This document shows positions 7,672 through 16,267 of a stretch of 64,000 bases of DNA, one piece after another; the first letter of the stretch is position 1; each line of letters opens with the position of its first letter. The translations under genes were made by a program, and so were the position numbers. The stretch covers positions 1 to 64,000 of the forward strand of contig NZ_JACVOY010000002.1 of the NCBI RefSeq assembly GCF_018882185.1, given 5' to 3'. The notes beneath the pieces are model-generated. The model ran no database searches. It worked only from the letters and a program-made list of their open reading frames with translations, and was not told the DNA's origin. The DNA is from Polynucleobacter sp. AP-Latsch-80-C2. Lineage in GTDB: Bacteria; Pseudomonadota; Gammaproteobacteria; Burkholderiales; Burkholderiaceae.

Positions 7672-8856
7672 TTAGAAAGTGTGACGTACACCAACTGCGA
7701 ATGCTGAAACATTCAAAGATGGGTTAACTGGAGCAGCAGAGCTCTGGTTGTTTGAACCGTAGATACCATAAACGTTTGTACGCTTAGATAAATAGTAGTT
7801 CAAACCAGCTTGCCATGCTACAAAGTTAGATGATGGGTTGCTTGCACCGAAAGTAGTGATGCGACCGTTACCAACGTTAGCCCAACCTTCGATTGTTGGA
7901 GTAATGTATGAACGAACACCAATCTGTTGTGCACGACGTTGTGCGTAGTAGTTAGTGTTAACTGTATCTGTTGCTTTACGGTTCATGTATTGCAAGTAAG
8001 CCTTCAAGATACCGAAGTCATAAGTAGCTGCAGCATATGCTTGGTTGTCTTGTGTGTTTACGCCACCGTTAGGAGCAGACCAGAGTGATGGAGCTGGGTT
8101 TGTAACAGATGTTACGCCACCTTGTGTGTCGCTTGACTTGAGCTTGTTAGCAGCCAAAACAACATACAACTTGTTCCATGTGTAGTCAGCCTTAACGCCC
8201 CAACCAGTGTGGTTAGCTGATGTAGATGTTGTGTTTGTTGGAGTTACAGTTGTGCCGTTCTGTGTGTAAGAAGCGCCCAATGTGAAACCAGCAAAGTTGT
8301 CTGATTGTGCATTAACAGTGTTTGATGTACGAACTGTCAAACCGTCTGTTGCGCCGCCAGGACCACCAGCAGCTGCAAATGGTTTTGCACCAGCGTTACC
8401 GTTACTACCAGACATTGTCTGTGGGTAAACAGCAGAACCAGGCATGTTGTTAGTCTGACCTACGTCAGTTGCTGACAAAGCTTGGAAAGCTTGAGTGTAT
8501 TGTGTACCGATTGTGAATGTACCAGCGCCGTTCTTTTTCAAACCAACGAAAGATTGACGGTTGTTCCATACAGAAGCGGATTCGTTAGTTGGCTGTAAAC
8601 CAGTCTCAACTGTGAACAGAGCAGACATACCGCCGCCCAAATCTTCAGTACCTTTGAAACCCAAACGGCTTGTCTGCTCCATTGAAGAAGCGATGATGCT
8701 GTTTGAAGCTTTTGACTGCGCGTTTGTACCAGCACCGTCAGATTTTTGGTTTGCGTAACCAGCATCCAATACACCGTAGATTGTTACGCTGGATTGTGCT
8801 TGTGCTGCGCCAGCAATAGCTGAGAGCGCTGCAACTGCTAATAGCGATTTTTTCAT
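7672..8856 (-). CDS. Gram-negative trimeric porin (Burkholderia OmpC-like family)
   Basis: Outer-membrane general porin, 394 residues from the chosen ATG. A signal peptide with cleavage after AQA at residue 20 is followed by QSSVTIYGVLDAGY, the first beta strand of the family. The gene reads as alternating beta strands with long T/N/G-rich loops and ends in AFAVGVRHTF, with the terminal phenylalanine needed for BAM recognition. An upstream in-frame ATG at 8871 was rejected because GGAG sits 8 bases before the ATG at 8856. Codon choice looks strongly biased, consistent with high expression, and a strong terminator follows. A TTGACA hexamer on the minus strand (8975-8970) is a possible -35, but no good -10 pairs with it. 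Confidence 0.95.
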   Translation of the reverse strand: MKKSLLAVAALSAIAGAAQAQSSVTIYGVLDAGYANQKSDGAGTNAQSKASNSIIASSMEQTSRLGFKGTEDLGGGMSALFTVETGLQPTNESASVWNNRQSFVGLKKNGAGTFTIGTQYTQAFQALSATDVGQTNNMPGSAVYPQTMSGSNGNAGAKPFAAAGGPGGATDGLTVRTSNTVNAQSDNFAGFTLGASYTQNGTTVTPTNTTSTSANHTGWGVKADYTWNKLYVVLAANKLKSSDTQGGVTSVTNPAPSLWSAPNGGVNTQDNQAYAAATYDFGILKAYLQYMNRKATDTVNTNYYAQRRAQQIGVRSYITPTIEGWANVGNGRITTFGASNPSSNFVAWQAGLNYYLSKRTNVYGIYGSNNQSSAAPVNPSLNVSAFAVGVRHTF

Positions 8857-9064
8857 TCTGTAAATCTCCATAAATTAAAAGTAATGCCCGAATAAAACTG
8901 GGACCTGTGAATTTTGCTTGTTTTGCTAGCCCAATCTCGTGGTCAGGGCAATTAGGAGCTCTTTTTGCTTGTCAAAAGGTAGTTTTTTGGCTTTCTTCGT
9001 TGTATCACGGCAACAAGACCACTGTTTTCTGTCATTTTTGGGCTTTGAATGCCAAAATTGTCAT

Positions 9065-10546
9065 ATGGCAAGCCGTGAATTCTTAAAAATCCTGAGTTCC
9101 GCCCGAATGGGTGATGTATTTGCGCAACAAAAACTAGCCTCAGCTTACTTAACAGGGGAGTTTAAAACCCCAATTCAGCCCTCCAATGCCTTGATTTGGT
9201 TAGAAAAATCCTATATTTCCATTCAAAATCAAGGACTTAAAGAAAACATCTCAAATGAGGCTCAAATTTTGGAGCTTTGGGGCCAAGTTGCCACTATTCC
9301 ACTCATGGAGACCTTCAATTCCCCTTCATTCCAGTTTGGCTGGGAGGTTTTTTGGAAGCTTTCTACAAATGAAGTGGTGTCTGACGCCCAGCTTGCTGCG
9401 AAATGGCAGCTAGCCAACTTACTGATCAACCCTGAATACAGCGCGACACAATCTCAATTAGTAGATTGGCTGAAAAAACAAACAGCGATTTCTGTAGAGC
9501 AAATATCCAATTTGGATTTTGTGGGTTTGCAAAAACTCGCCAAGCAATTCTTGCAAGAACTTGCAGACAGCGAAACATCGCATTCGGTTGCAGCAAAAGA
9601 ACTTCTCATCAAACTACAACCCAAGAATGAGGCACTCTCTTCTCTCTGGGCGGCATGGATTGAAAATCAAAATGAAGAAGCGCTAGCCCAAGCTGCTGAA
9701 TTAGGTCTTACTAGCGCAAGATTCACCTTAGGTTTGCGTCTTGCACAGCTCGATGATGTCAGTATCACTCCGGATAATGTAAAAGCCTCCAAATCAAATG
9801 CCTCTCTTAAGAAAGCAGCTTACTGGCTAGAGCTCGCTGCTAAGGATGGAGATCGCGACGCGTGGTATGCGTTAGGTGAGATTTATCGTCGCCCCCAATT
9901 TTCTGGATACAACGCTGCAGAAAGTGATCGCTGCTTTGATAGTGCTGCTGATCTAGGTCATCCACAAGCCCAATTTCGTAAAGCGGCAAATTTATGGCGC
10001 AAACGCGAGAAGCTTGATGAAAAGGTGCGAGGACTCCAGGCATCGTATTGGGTATGGCATGCACACCAACAAGGTGTGGCTGAAGCAAAAGAACTACTCT
10101 CGAAAATTTTAGAGAGCTGCCCAGTCCCCAAGAAGAATGAATGGCGTGAATTAGCGCTTTGTGCTGAGCAGGCTTTAAATCATCATGCAGAACATAAATT
10201 AGATCTGGATTGGATTTTGTTGTGCCATCGACTCATCATCGCCAATCAATTTAATTTCACCAAGGCGGAATTACTGCTTTCTGATGTTGGTCAACTTCAA
10301 CATGAGCACTGTGTCGTAGTAGATATCCGCTGGGAGTTACCCAAAATATTGCCGCGTCTGATTCAGATTGAAACGATTCAGCAACGACGCGCCCTACTTG
10401 CTGCAGGCAAGATCTTTGCTGGCTCAGAATTAGATATTGAGGGGAACTTACGCCAGAGACGCTATCGCTTTGATCGCGTTACTCAATGGCTGACGTCTAC
10501 CTTCTCAAAAAACCTCGTAAATCAAGAAGACGCTGAGTTGGCCTGA
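9065..10546 (+). CDS. Sel1-like repeat protein of unknown function
   Basis: Predicted soluble protein of 493 residues with alpha-helical Sel1/TPR-like repeats. The clearest are near the start (MGDVFAQQKLASAYLTGEF, then ALIWLEKSY) and in the middle (AAELGLTSARFTLGLRL, AAYWLELAAKDGDRDAWYALGEIY, DSAADLGHPQAQFRKAANLW). Sel1 repeats mediate protein-protein contacts. No catalytic motif, signal peptide or membrane segment is seen. The frame is open from a GTG at 8939, but that extension is not protein-like and covers the porin upstream region; the ATG at 9065 begins sensible repeat sequence. Its 3' end overlaps tatC convergently by 25 bases. Function unknown. Confidence 0.75.
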   Translation: MASREFLKILSSARMGDVFAQQKLASAYLTGEFKTPIQPSNALIWLEKSYISIQNQGLKENISNEAQILELWGQVATIPLMETFNSPSFQFGWEVFWKLSTNEVVSDAQLAAKWQLANLLINPEYSATQSQLVDWLKKQTAISVEQISNLDFVGLQKLAKQFLQELADSETSHSVAAKELLIKLQPKNEALSSLWAAWIENQNEEALAQAAELGLTSARFTLGLRLAQLDDVSITPDNVKASKSNASLKKAAYWLELAAKDGDRDAWYALGEIYRRPQFSGYNAAESDRCFDSAADLGHPQAQFRKAANLWRKREKLDEKVRGLQASYWVWHAHQQGVAEAKELLSKILESCPVPKKNEWRELALCAEQALNHHAEHKLDLDWILLCHRLIIANQFNFTKAELLLSDVGQLQHEHCVVVDIRWELPKILPRLIQIETIQQRRALLAAGKIFAGSELDIEGNLRQRRYRFDRVTQWLTSTFSKNLVNQEDAELA

Positions 10547-11313
10547 GAATCTGCAGTATCGTCTTCAGAGGGTTTTGGAACGTATAAGCGCGCAACCAAC
10601 AAACCCAGTTCATATAGCAAGGTCATCGGGACCGCTAAGAGCAGCTGGGATAAAACGTCTGGGGGCGTTACAACTGCCGAGATCACAAAAGCCCCAACGA
10701 TTACATAAGGACGAATTTCTCTAAGCTTGGCCAATGGGACGATCCCCATGCGCACCAGCACCACAACCACTACTGGAACCTCGAAGGTAATGCCGAAAGC
10801 CAAAAAGGTTGTCATGGCAAAGCTAAGATAGTTATCAATATCTGTAGACATCTCCGCACCTAAGGGTGCGTTGTAGCTAGCCATGAATTTAAATATGGTT
10901 GGGAAGACTAAGAAGTAAGCAAACGCCATGCCGATGATGAATAAGGTGTAGCTACTAACGACCAAAGGCAAAATTAGTTTGCGCTCATGCAGATAAAGTC
11001 CGGGCGCAATGAATGCCCAGATCTGATACATCACTACCGGCAGCGCAATCAAGAATGCCACCAACATCGTCACTTTCATTGGTACAAAAAATGAGCCAGT
11101 TACATCGGTCACGATCATCTTGCCGCCAGCAGGCAATGCCTCTAAAAGCGGCTGTGCGAATAGATGAAAAATATCTGGCGCCCAATACACCAAGCAAATA
11201 AAGACGGTGATGATGGCCAAGGCGGCCTTAATGACGCGATCGCGCAACTCAAATAGGTGCGAAAGGAAGGATTCTTGTAAACCTGAATCTTCAGTGGAAT
11301 TATCTTGCGTCAT
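10522..11313 (-). CDS. tatC: Sec-independent protein translocase subunit TatC
   Basis: Polytopic membrane core of the Tat system, which recognises twin-arginine signals and exports folded proteins such as the Rieske subunit. The 263-residue protein starts with the TatC motif ESFLSHLFELRDRVIKA and shows six hydrophobic helices. The conserved FxxxFAYFLVFP segment and the conserved glutamate in TFLAFGITFEVPVVV are visible. It ends with a polar tail. Order is tatA-tatB-tatC on the minus strand with an 8-base gap from tatB. The last 25 bases overlap the convergent Sel1 gene. Confidence 0.97.
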   Translation of the reverse strand: MTQDNSTEDSGLQESFLSHLFELRDRVIKAALAIITVFICLVYWAPDIFHLFAQPLLEALPAGGKMIVTDVTGSFFVPMKVTMLVAFLIALPVVMYQIWAFIAPGLYLHERKLILPLVVSSYTLFIIGMAFAYFLVFPTIFKFMASYNAPLGAEMSTDIDNYLSFAMTTFLAFGITFEVPVVVVVLVRMGIVPLAKLREIRPYVIVGAFVISAVVTPPDVLSQLLLAVPMTLLYELGLLVARLYVPKPSEDDTADSQANSASS

Positions 11314-11320
11314 GAATTAA

Positions 11321-11797
11321 TTATTTGCCTGCTGTGTGATGAAAGCGCTTCATTCTGGCTGCGCCTGATTGCACACGAGTACGAATTCCTGCTGAGCGCT
11401 TGAACCAAACCGGCCTAGCAGCTCGGCGCACACCCCAACTACTCCTACCCTGACGTTTTGTTTTACGCAAAACCTCCTGCTCATCGAGCGGCGTTTTTTC
11501 AAAGGTCGTTTCAAAAATATCTGCTTGATCGCTCAGATGCGTGCCAGCCTCTTGAACGGTTGAGTTAATACTGTTTTCAACTTCTTTGAGCGCTGAGGCG
11601 CTTTCTTCTCGGAGCTTTTTAAATTCCTCAATCTCCATTTGGCGATTGACTTCCGATTTGACGTCGGCCATATAGCGTTGAGCTCGGCCAAAGAGATTAC
11701 CGGCCATACGCGCTACCTTTGGTAGGCGCTCTGGTCCAACTACAACTAATGCCACAACTGCAATCAGCGCAAGTTTTGAAACTCCAAGATCAATCAT
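11321..11797 (-). CDS. tatB: Sec-independent protein translocase subunit TatB
   Basis: Single-span Tat receptor subunit, 158 residues. The N-terminus MIDLGVSKLALIAVVALVVVGPERLPKVAR carries the TatB membrane helix, with a glycine-proline hinge and the PERLP motif, followed by an amphipathic helix and a charged coiled region (about 40-100). The C-terminal 45 residues are unusually basic (KTKRQGRSSWGVRRAARP, then KRSAGIRTRV), where many TatB tails are acidic or neutral. This may be a lineage feature. Gene order and spacing support the assignment. Confidence 0.93.
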   Translation of the reverse strand: MIDLGVSKLALIAVVALVVVGPERLPKVARMAGNLFGRAQRYMADVKSEVNRQMEIEEFKKLREESASALKEVENSINSTVQEAGTHLSDQADIFETTFEKTPLDEQEVLRKTKRQGRSSWGVRRAARPVWFKRSAGIRTRVQSGAARMKRFHHTAGK

Positions 11798-11834
11798 TTA
11801 AGAACCGCATGAATTTCTATCTGCGCAATGGCAA

Positions 11835-12068
11835 TTATTTATTTACATCTTTAGCGTGAACATCAACTGTCTTATCTGCAGAAGCAGCGCTTTGTTGAAG
11901 TTGTTCGGCTGTTTGATCTTTAGATTCCTCAGATGCCTTCATGCCATCTTTAAAACCTTTAACAGCACCACCCAAGTCTTGGCCAATATTGCGCAATTTC
12001 TTGGTGCCAAACACCAACATCACGATGACCAACACAATTAACCAATGCCAAATGCTAAATGAACCCAT
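11835..12068 (-). CDS. tatA: Sec-independent protein translocase subunit TatA
   Basis: Pore-forming Tat subunit, 77 residues. [27 protein letters not shown] is the typical short membrane helix followed by the FGTKKL hinge. The amphipathic helix [16 protein letters not shown] comes next, then a polar tail. Length is normal. First of the tatABC genes, 16 bases after the HIT-family gene, so the tat genes and the HIT gene probably share a transcript with the upstream his genes. Confidence 0.96.
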   Translation of the reverse strand: MGSFSIWHWLIVLVIVMLVFGTKKLRNIGQDLGGAVKGFKDGMKASEESKDQTAEQLQQSAASADKTVDVHAKDVNK

Positions 12069-12084
12069 TCTTAATCTCCTAGGA

Positions 12085-12441
12085 TTATTTGTTCCAAGGA
12101 CGCGGACCGCCCATCACATGCAAATGCAAGTGATAAACCTCCTGCCCTCCATCTGCTCCATTATTTACCATTAATTTAAAGCCACCATCCTTACCCGGAC
12201 GGCAACCTTGCTCTTTGGCAAGACGGGACGCTAATTCCATCATTCTACCCAGCAAAGGTGCATCTATGCTTTCCACAGACTCCAACATGGGGATATGTTT
12301 TTTGGGAATCATCAAGAAATGCACGGGTGCTGCTGGGTGGATATCTTTAAATGCGTAGATTTCCTCGTCCTCATAGACCTTTTGTGACGGGATCAAACCC
12401 TGCGAAATCTTACAAAACAGGCAATTTGGATCATGACTCAT
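12085..12441 (-). CDS. hinT: HIT-family nucleotide-binding protein (HinT-like)
   Basis: Purine nucleoside phosphoramidase of the histidine-triad superfamily, 118 residues. It starts with [12 protein letters not shown], continues with [21 protein letters not shown] and has the histidine triad HLHLHVMGG near the C-terminus, the catalytic His-x-His-x-His. It lies 3 bases after hisE, the arrangement hisE-HIT-tatA often seen in beta- and alphaproteobacteria. The exact cellular substrate of such enzymes is not settled. Confidence 0.92.
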   Translation of the reverse strand: MSHDPNCLFCKISQGLIPSQKVYEDEEIYAFKDIHPAAPVHFLMIPKKHIPMLESVESIDAPLLGRMMELASRLAKEQGCRPGKDGGFKLMVNNGADGGQEVYHLHLHVMGGPRPWNK

Positions 12442-12444
12442 GGC

Positions 12445-12846
12445 CTATTCCTTGCCAGATGCTTTGCGTGCTGCCTTTTCCTCAATGCCTGAGGTGCCTA
12501 AACGACGATCCAGTTCTTCAATGACATCCTCTGGGCGCAAATTGAACTGAGATAGAGCAATGAGGCAGTGAAACCACAAATCCGCCATTTCGCCCACCAG
12601 CAGCTTTTTTTGCTCAGAAGCGAGATGAGAGCTGCGAACATCTTTAGCAGCCATCACTGTTTCAGTGGCTTCTTCACCAATCTTTTTCAAGATGCCATCA
12701 TCGCCCTTAGAAAAGAGTAAGGCGGTATATGAAGTCTTGGGGTCTGCCTGACCAGATTTAAATGCATCACGGCGTTTGTCAACTACATCAGCCAGATGCG
12801 CGAAAGCGGAATCCAAATTTTTAGGTGTTTTATTGGTGCTATCCAT
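12445..12846 (-). CDS. hisE: Phosphoribosyl-ATP pyrophosphatase HisE
   Basis: Second step of histidine synthesis: hydrolyses phosphoribosyl-ATP to phosphoribosyl-AMP and pyrophosphate. An all-alpha MazG-like fold is evident: FAHLADVVDKRR, then SYTALLFSKGDDGILKKIGEEATETVMAAK with the metal-binding glutamates in EEATE, then EMADLWFHCLIAL. The frame opens at a TTG (12873) overlapping the upstream toxin gene, but the ATG at 12846 gives a normal 133-residue enzyme. The ATG lacks a convincing ribosome site (an A-rich run precedes it). The gene is cut off from hisI by an inserted vapBC module. Confidence 0.93.
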   Translation of the reverse strand: MDSTNKTPKNLDSAFAHLADVVDKRRDAFKSGQADPKTSYTALLFSKGDDGILKKIGEEATETVMAAKDVRSSHLASEQKKLLVGEMADLWFHCLIALSQFNLRPEDVIEELDRRLGTSGIEEKAARKASGKE

Positions 12847-12863
12847 CGTTATTTTTTGAACAA

Positions 12864-13256
12864 CTATGTCCAATCTTCAACTTTCAATTTTTTGACTCTT
12901 GTAAAAGCCTTGTCATTTGTTACTAAGATGGCGCCTATTGAACATGCATGTGCTGCTATCAGCATATCAAGAGCTCCAAGACTATCGCCTTTAGCCTCTA
13001 GCTCTGCCCTCAAGTTACCATAATGCTGAGCCGCATCGCTGCTCCAAGTTAGTACATCAACTCTTTTTAAAAATTCTTGCACAACCTTATGAAGATTTTT
13101 AGCTTCTGGCTTACGAGCCAATCCGTAGCGCAGCTCTCCCTCGGAAATCACTGACAAGCATAGACTATTCAAGGGTAGCTCAGTAATTCTTTTGGTAACG
13201 CCTGGATGTTGCTTCAGAAAATAACTTACCGTATTCGTGTCCAACATATATGTCAT
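12864..13256 (-). CDS. vapC: VapC-family PIN-domain toxin
   Basis: Ribonuclease toxin of a type II toxin-antitoxin pair, 130 residues from the ATG at 13256. PIN-domain acidic residues are all present: Asp6 in YMLDTN, Glu41 in ISEGELRYG, Asp97 in LGALDMLIAAHA and Asp115 in VTNDKAF, so it looks catalytically intact. FitB/VapC proteins of this subgroup cleave RNA, often initiator tRNA. The start overlaps the antitoxin stop as TGATG, so translation is coupled. A GTG one codon upstream is possible. Its stop lies 17 bases before hisE. Confidence 0.93.
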   Translation of the reverse strand: MTYMLDTNTVSYFLKQHPGVTKRITELPLNSLCLSVISEGELRYGLARKPEAKNLHKVVQEFLKRVDVLTWSSDAAQHYGNLRAELEAKGDSLGALDMLIAAHACSIGAILVTNDKAFTRVKKLKVEDWT

Positions 13257-13513
13257 CACTTAAGTCCATCCAAAGGATCGCGATTTTGTACTCCTTGCTG
13301 ACGATCTTGGGGGCTCAAGAAATCCGCCGGAACCTCGGCCTGCTGCAGGGCTAGGAAAAAGTCACTCCAGTTATCTGGTTTACGCGAGAGAATGAGGTCG
13401 CCAGTAGCGGGATCGCGCCGAATAAATACCTCCCGTCCCTCAAAGCGAAATTCGGCAGGCAAACGTACGGCCTGGCTCCGCCCATTCATAAATATCTTTG
13501 CAGTTTGACCCAT
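13256..13513 (-). CDS. vapB: VapB/VagC-type AbrB-fold antitoxin
   Basis: Antitoxin partner of VapC, 85 residues. The N-terminal half ([22 protein letters not shown], then [17 protein letters not shown]) is the SpoVT/AbrB swapped-hairpin DNA-binding domain of the VagC/VapB family. The C-terminal half (about 46-85) is the acidic, probably flexible toxin-binding tail. Upstream at 13527-13550 is a perfect inverted repeat that fits an autoregulatory operator. The module lies between hisI (ending 13600) and hisE, in the same orientation. Confidence 0.92.
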   Translation of the reverse strand: MGQTAKIFMNGRSQAVRLPAEFRFEGREVFIRRDPATGDLILSRKPDNWSDFFLALQQAEVPADFLSPQDRQQGVQNRDPLDGLK

Positions 13514-13526
13514 CGCTTAAACTCCT

Positions 13527-13550
13527 TGGTATATATCAAAGTATATACCA
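13527..13550. promoter_or_regulatory. Probable VapB operator: perfect inverted repeat
   Basis: TGGTATATA (13527-13535) and TATATACCA (13542-13550) are a perfect 9-bp inverted repeat with a 6-base spacer, 14 bases upstream of the vapB start codon at 13513. AbrB-type antitoxins bind such AT-rich palindromes over their own promoters. TATATA inside the arms could also supply a -10 element. The role is inferred from position and symmetry. Confidence 0.75.
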
Positions 13551-13599
13551 TTTTATCAAATCAGCTCGGCAATATCTACCTTTTATAAGGTCTATTGGG

Positions 13600-13995
13600 T
13601 CAGTCTTTGCTGATTTTGCTCCAATTGGATTGCCCACTATCCCATTGCCTAAAGAAGCAACTGTGCTCCCCAGTATGGCAAGCAATGCCATCCTTCTGCT
13701 CAACCATCAGGACGATCGTATCGCCGTCACAATCTAAACGAATTTCTTTTACTTTTTGCGTATGGCCAGACTCTTCGCCCTTGTGCCATAACTTTTGTCT
13801 TGAGCGAGTCCAATAAACAGCCTCACCTAAACGCAAGGTTGCTAATAAAGCATCGCGATTCATCCAAGCCATCATCAAAATATCTTTGCTACCGACTTCT
13901 TGTGCAATGACTGGAACCAAACCTTGCTCATTCCAGGTGACCGCGTCTAGCCATGGGCCAGCTGGTAAAGAGGCAATAGGGGTAAATGTGCTCAT
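13600..13995 (-). CDS. hisI: Phosphoribosyl-AMP cyclohydrolase HisI
   Basis: Third step of histidine synthesis: opens the adenine ring of phosphoribosyl-AMP. The 131-residue monofunctional enzyme shows the conserved runs [30 protein letters not shown] and [16 protein letters not shown] with the metal-binding aspartates and cysteines (DCDGD, then [10 protein letters not shown]). It is 21 bases downstream of hisF. The expected next gene hisE is displaced by the vapBC module. Confidence 0.96.
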   Translation of the reverse strand: MSTFTPIASLPAGPWLDAVTWNEQGLVPVIAQEVGSKDILMMAWMNRDALLATLRLGEAVYWTRSRQKLWHKGEESGHTQKVKEIRLDCDGDTIVLMVEQKDGIACHTGEHSCFFRQWDSGQSNWSKISKD

Positions 13996-14016
13996 GGATT
14001 AACTTTACCGCGATTT

Positions 14017-14775
14017 TTAAATGCGGACTGGAATACCTTGCGACGCCATGTATTCCTTGGCTTGCTGTACCGTATATTCACCATAGTGAAAAATACTTGC
14101 AGCTAATACTGCATCTGCGTGGCCCTTAGTGATCCCATCGACTAAATGCTGTAAGTTACCAACACCCCCCGATGCAATCACCGGCACAGATACAGCATCA
14201 CTAACAGCAGCAGTGAGCGCTAAATCAAATCCATCTTTACTACCATCACGGTTCATACTGGTTAACAAAATTTCTCCAGCGCCACGCTGTGTAACTTCTT
14301 TAGCCCACTCCACGACATCTTTGCCCGTAGCCGTGCGGCCGCCATGGGTAAACACCTCCCAATTGCCCGCCTCAGTTTGCTTGGCATCAATTGCCACCAC
14401 GATGCATTGCGAACCGTAATAAGCTGCCGCATCAGATACTAAATCAGGGTTAGCCACCGCAGAAGAATTCATACTTACTTTATCGGCACCGGCATTGAGT
14501 AAGCGACGCACATCCGCTACAGCACGTACGCCACCGCCAACAGTGAGCGGAATGAAGACTTGAGATGCAACATCTTCAATGATGTGTAAAATGAGATCGC
14601 GCCCATCGGAAGTTGCAGTGATATCTAAAAAGGTAAGTTCGTCTGCGCCTTGAGTGTCATAACGCTTAGCAATTTCTACAGGATCACCTGCATCGCGTAA
14701 TCCAATAAAGTTGACGCCCTTAACTACACGTCCTGCTGTGACATCAAGGCAAGGAATAATTCTTTTGGTTAACAC
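14017..14775 (-). CDS. hisF: Imidazole glycerol phosphate synthase cyclase subunit HisF
   Basis: Beta/alpha barrel that closes the imidazole ring with ammonia from HisH. Catalytic aspartates are in the expected places: [15 protein letters not shown] (Asp11 type) and [13 protein letters not shown] (Asp130 type). Phosphate-binding loops [11 protein letters not shown] and [11 protein letters not shown] are visible. Length of 252 residues is normal. The gene overlaps the hisA stop by one base. Confidence 0.97.
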   Translation of the reverse strand: MLTKRIIPCLDVTAGRVVKGVNFIGLRDAGDPVEIAKRYDTQGADELTFLDITATSDGRDLILHIIEDVASQVFIPLTVGGGVRAVADVRRLLNAGADKVSMNSSAVANPDLVSDAAAYYGSQCIVVAIDAKQTEAGNWEVFTHGGRTATGKDVVEWAKEVTQRGAGEILLTSMNRDGSKDGFDLALTAAVSDAVSVPVIASGGVGNLQHLVDGITKGHADAVLAASIFHYGEYTVQQAKEYMASQGIPVRI

Positions 14776-15536
14776 TAGATAATTTTCTTTGCGTACTTGA
14801 GCGTTAACTCATCAGCATATTTTTGCGCAGCTGCGAGATCCAGATCGCCGGCATAAATAGAACGCCCTGCAATCACACCCATCACACCCTCTTCTTCAGC
14901 TTTGCATAGTGCTTCGATATCTTGATTATTCGATAGGCCACCACTGGCAATTACCGGAATACGAATGGCTTGAGCCAATTTAATGGTAGCTTCAATATTG
15001 ACGCCCTTGAGCATGCCATCTCGACCAATGTCAGTATAGATAATGGCTTCAACGCCCCAATCTTCAAATTTCTTGGCCAGATCAATCACTTCATGGCCTG
15101 TAATCTTGCTCCAACCATCGGTTGCTACCTTGCCATCACGTGCATCCAAGCCAACCATGACATGACCAGGAAATGCAGTGCAAGCATCTTGTACAAAGCC
15201 TGGATTTTTAACAGCGGCCGTTCCAATAATGACGGTACTAATACCATCATCAAGTAAGCGCTCAATCGTTTCGAGGTCACGAATGCCACCACCCAATTGC
15301 ACCGGAATTTCATTGCCCACTGCCTTCAGAATAGATTTAATAGCAGATTCATTTTTTAGTTTGCCGGCAAATGCACCATTCAAATCGACTAGGTGTAAGC
15401 GACGCGCACCTTTGCTAATCCAATGGGCTGCCATAGCACCCGGGTCTTCAGAGAAAACCGTGGCTTTATCCATGTCACCTTGTTCCAATCGAACACAGTG
15501 GCCATCTTTAAGATCAATTGCGGGAATGAGCAGCAT
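14775..15536 (-). CDS. hisA: Phosphoribosylformimino-5-aminoimidazole carboxamide ribotide isomerase HisA
   Basis: Amadori-type isomerase, the fourth step of the pathway and paralogue of HisF. The N-terminus [20 protein letters not shown] carries catalytic Asp8, the second aspartate is in [13 protein letters not shown], and the phosphate loops are [11 protein letters not shown] and ASGGLSN. At 253 residues the length is normal. It lies 20 bases after hisH and overlaps hisF by one base, so hisHAF are one translational unit. Confidence 0.97.
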   Translation of the reverse strand: MLLIPAIDLKDGHCVRLEQGDMDKATVFSEDPGAMAAHWISKGARRLHLVDLNGAFAGKLKNESAIKSILKAVGNEIPVQLGGGIRDLETIERLLDDGISTVIIGTAAVKNPGFVQDACTAFPGHVMVGLDARDGKVATDGWSKITGHEVIDLAKKFEDWGVEAIIYTDIGRDGMLKGVNIEATIKLAQAIRIPVIASGGLSNNQDIEALCKAEEEGVMGVIAGRSIYAGDLDLAAAQKYADELTLKYAKKII

Positions 15537-15556
15537 AGAGAGACGTTAGTAATAAA

Positions 15557-16216
15557 TTAAGGTTGCCAAGAAACAAAATTTTTATAAAGCTTTAAACCGT
15601 ATTCCGCACTTTTTTCCGGATGAAATTGTGTTGCAAAAATATTACCCCGCGCCACCGCAGAAGTAAACCAATCACCATATTCAGTAGAACCCGCACAATC
15701 TTCTTGGCGCTGCGGTACAACATAGTAGCTATGGACAAAGTAAAAACTGCTTAAATCTGGAATGCCTTCCCAAAGGGGGTGTTTGCCATCCTGACGTACT
15801 TGATTCCAGCCCATATGGGGAACCTTATAAGCAGATCCGTCAACCTGTTTTTTACCAAGCAACTCAAAGCGACGCACCTCACCTGGAATCAGGCCTAAAC
15901 AAGGTGTCCACTGCTCTTGGCTAGAACGCACTTCAGCACTCTGATCAAAAAGCATTTGTTCGCCGACACATACCCCTAAGAGTGGCTTGCTTTTTGAAGC
16001 CTCAAGCAATGCTTCTAACAAGCCAGACTCTTCGAGATGTTTCATGCAATCGGGCATCGCGCCTTGACCAGGCAACACCACACGATCTGCTGAGCGAATA
16101 TCTTCAGGCTTGTGCGCAATCAAAACATTGTCATCAGGAGCGACATGATGAAATGCCTGATACACGGAACGTAAGTTACCCATTCCGTAATCGACGATCG
16201 CAATGGTTTGCGCCAA
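15557..16216 (-). CDS. hisH: Imidazole glycerol phosphate synthase glutaminase subunit HisH
   Basis: Class I glutamine amidotransferase feeding ammonia to HisF, 219 residues. The N-terminus [16 protein letters not shown] is intact, the nucleophile cysteine is in [11 protein letters not shown] and the His-Glu pair is in TQFHPEKS. The start must be the TTG at 16216: no ATG lies between it and the in-frame TAG upstream (16243-16241), and AGG sits 6 bases before it. A TTG start may lower HisH output. Confidence 0.95.
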   Translation of the reverse strand: MAQTIAIVDYGMGNLRSVYQAFHHVAPDDNVLIAHKPEDIRSADRVVLPGQGAMPDCMKHLEESGLLEALLEASKSKPLLGVCVGEQMLFDQSAEVRSSQEQWTPCLGLIPGEVRRFELLGKKQVDGSAYKVPHMGWNQVRQDGKHPLWEGIPDLSSFYFVHSYYVVPQRQEDCAGSTEYGDWFTSAVARGNIFATQFHPEKSAEYGLKLYKNFVSWQP

Positions 16217-16267
16217 AGTTAGCCTATTGTCTGCTGTTGTCTACTGGGCAACTAGGGGGTGTCTAAA

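Noticed and set aside
8939-9064. N-terminal extension of the Sel1 protein from a GTG at 8939
   Set aside because: The added 42 residues are cysteine/phenylalanine-rich with no repeat character and cover the porin upstream region; the ATG at 9065 fits better.
12847-12873. TTG start of hisE at 12873 overlapping vapC
   Set aside because: It adds residues that do not align with HisE; the ATG at 12846 gives the normal protein, although its ribosome site is weak.
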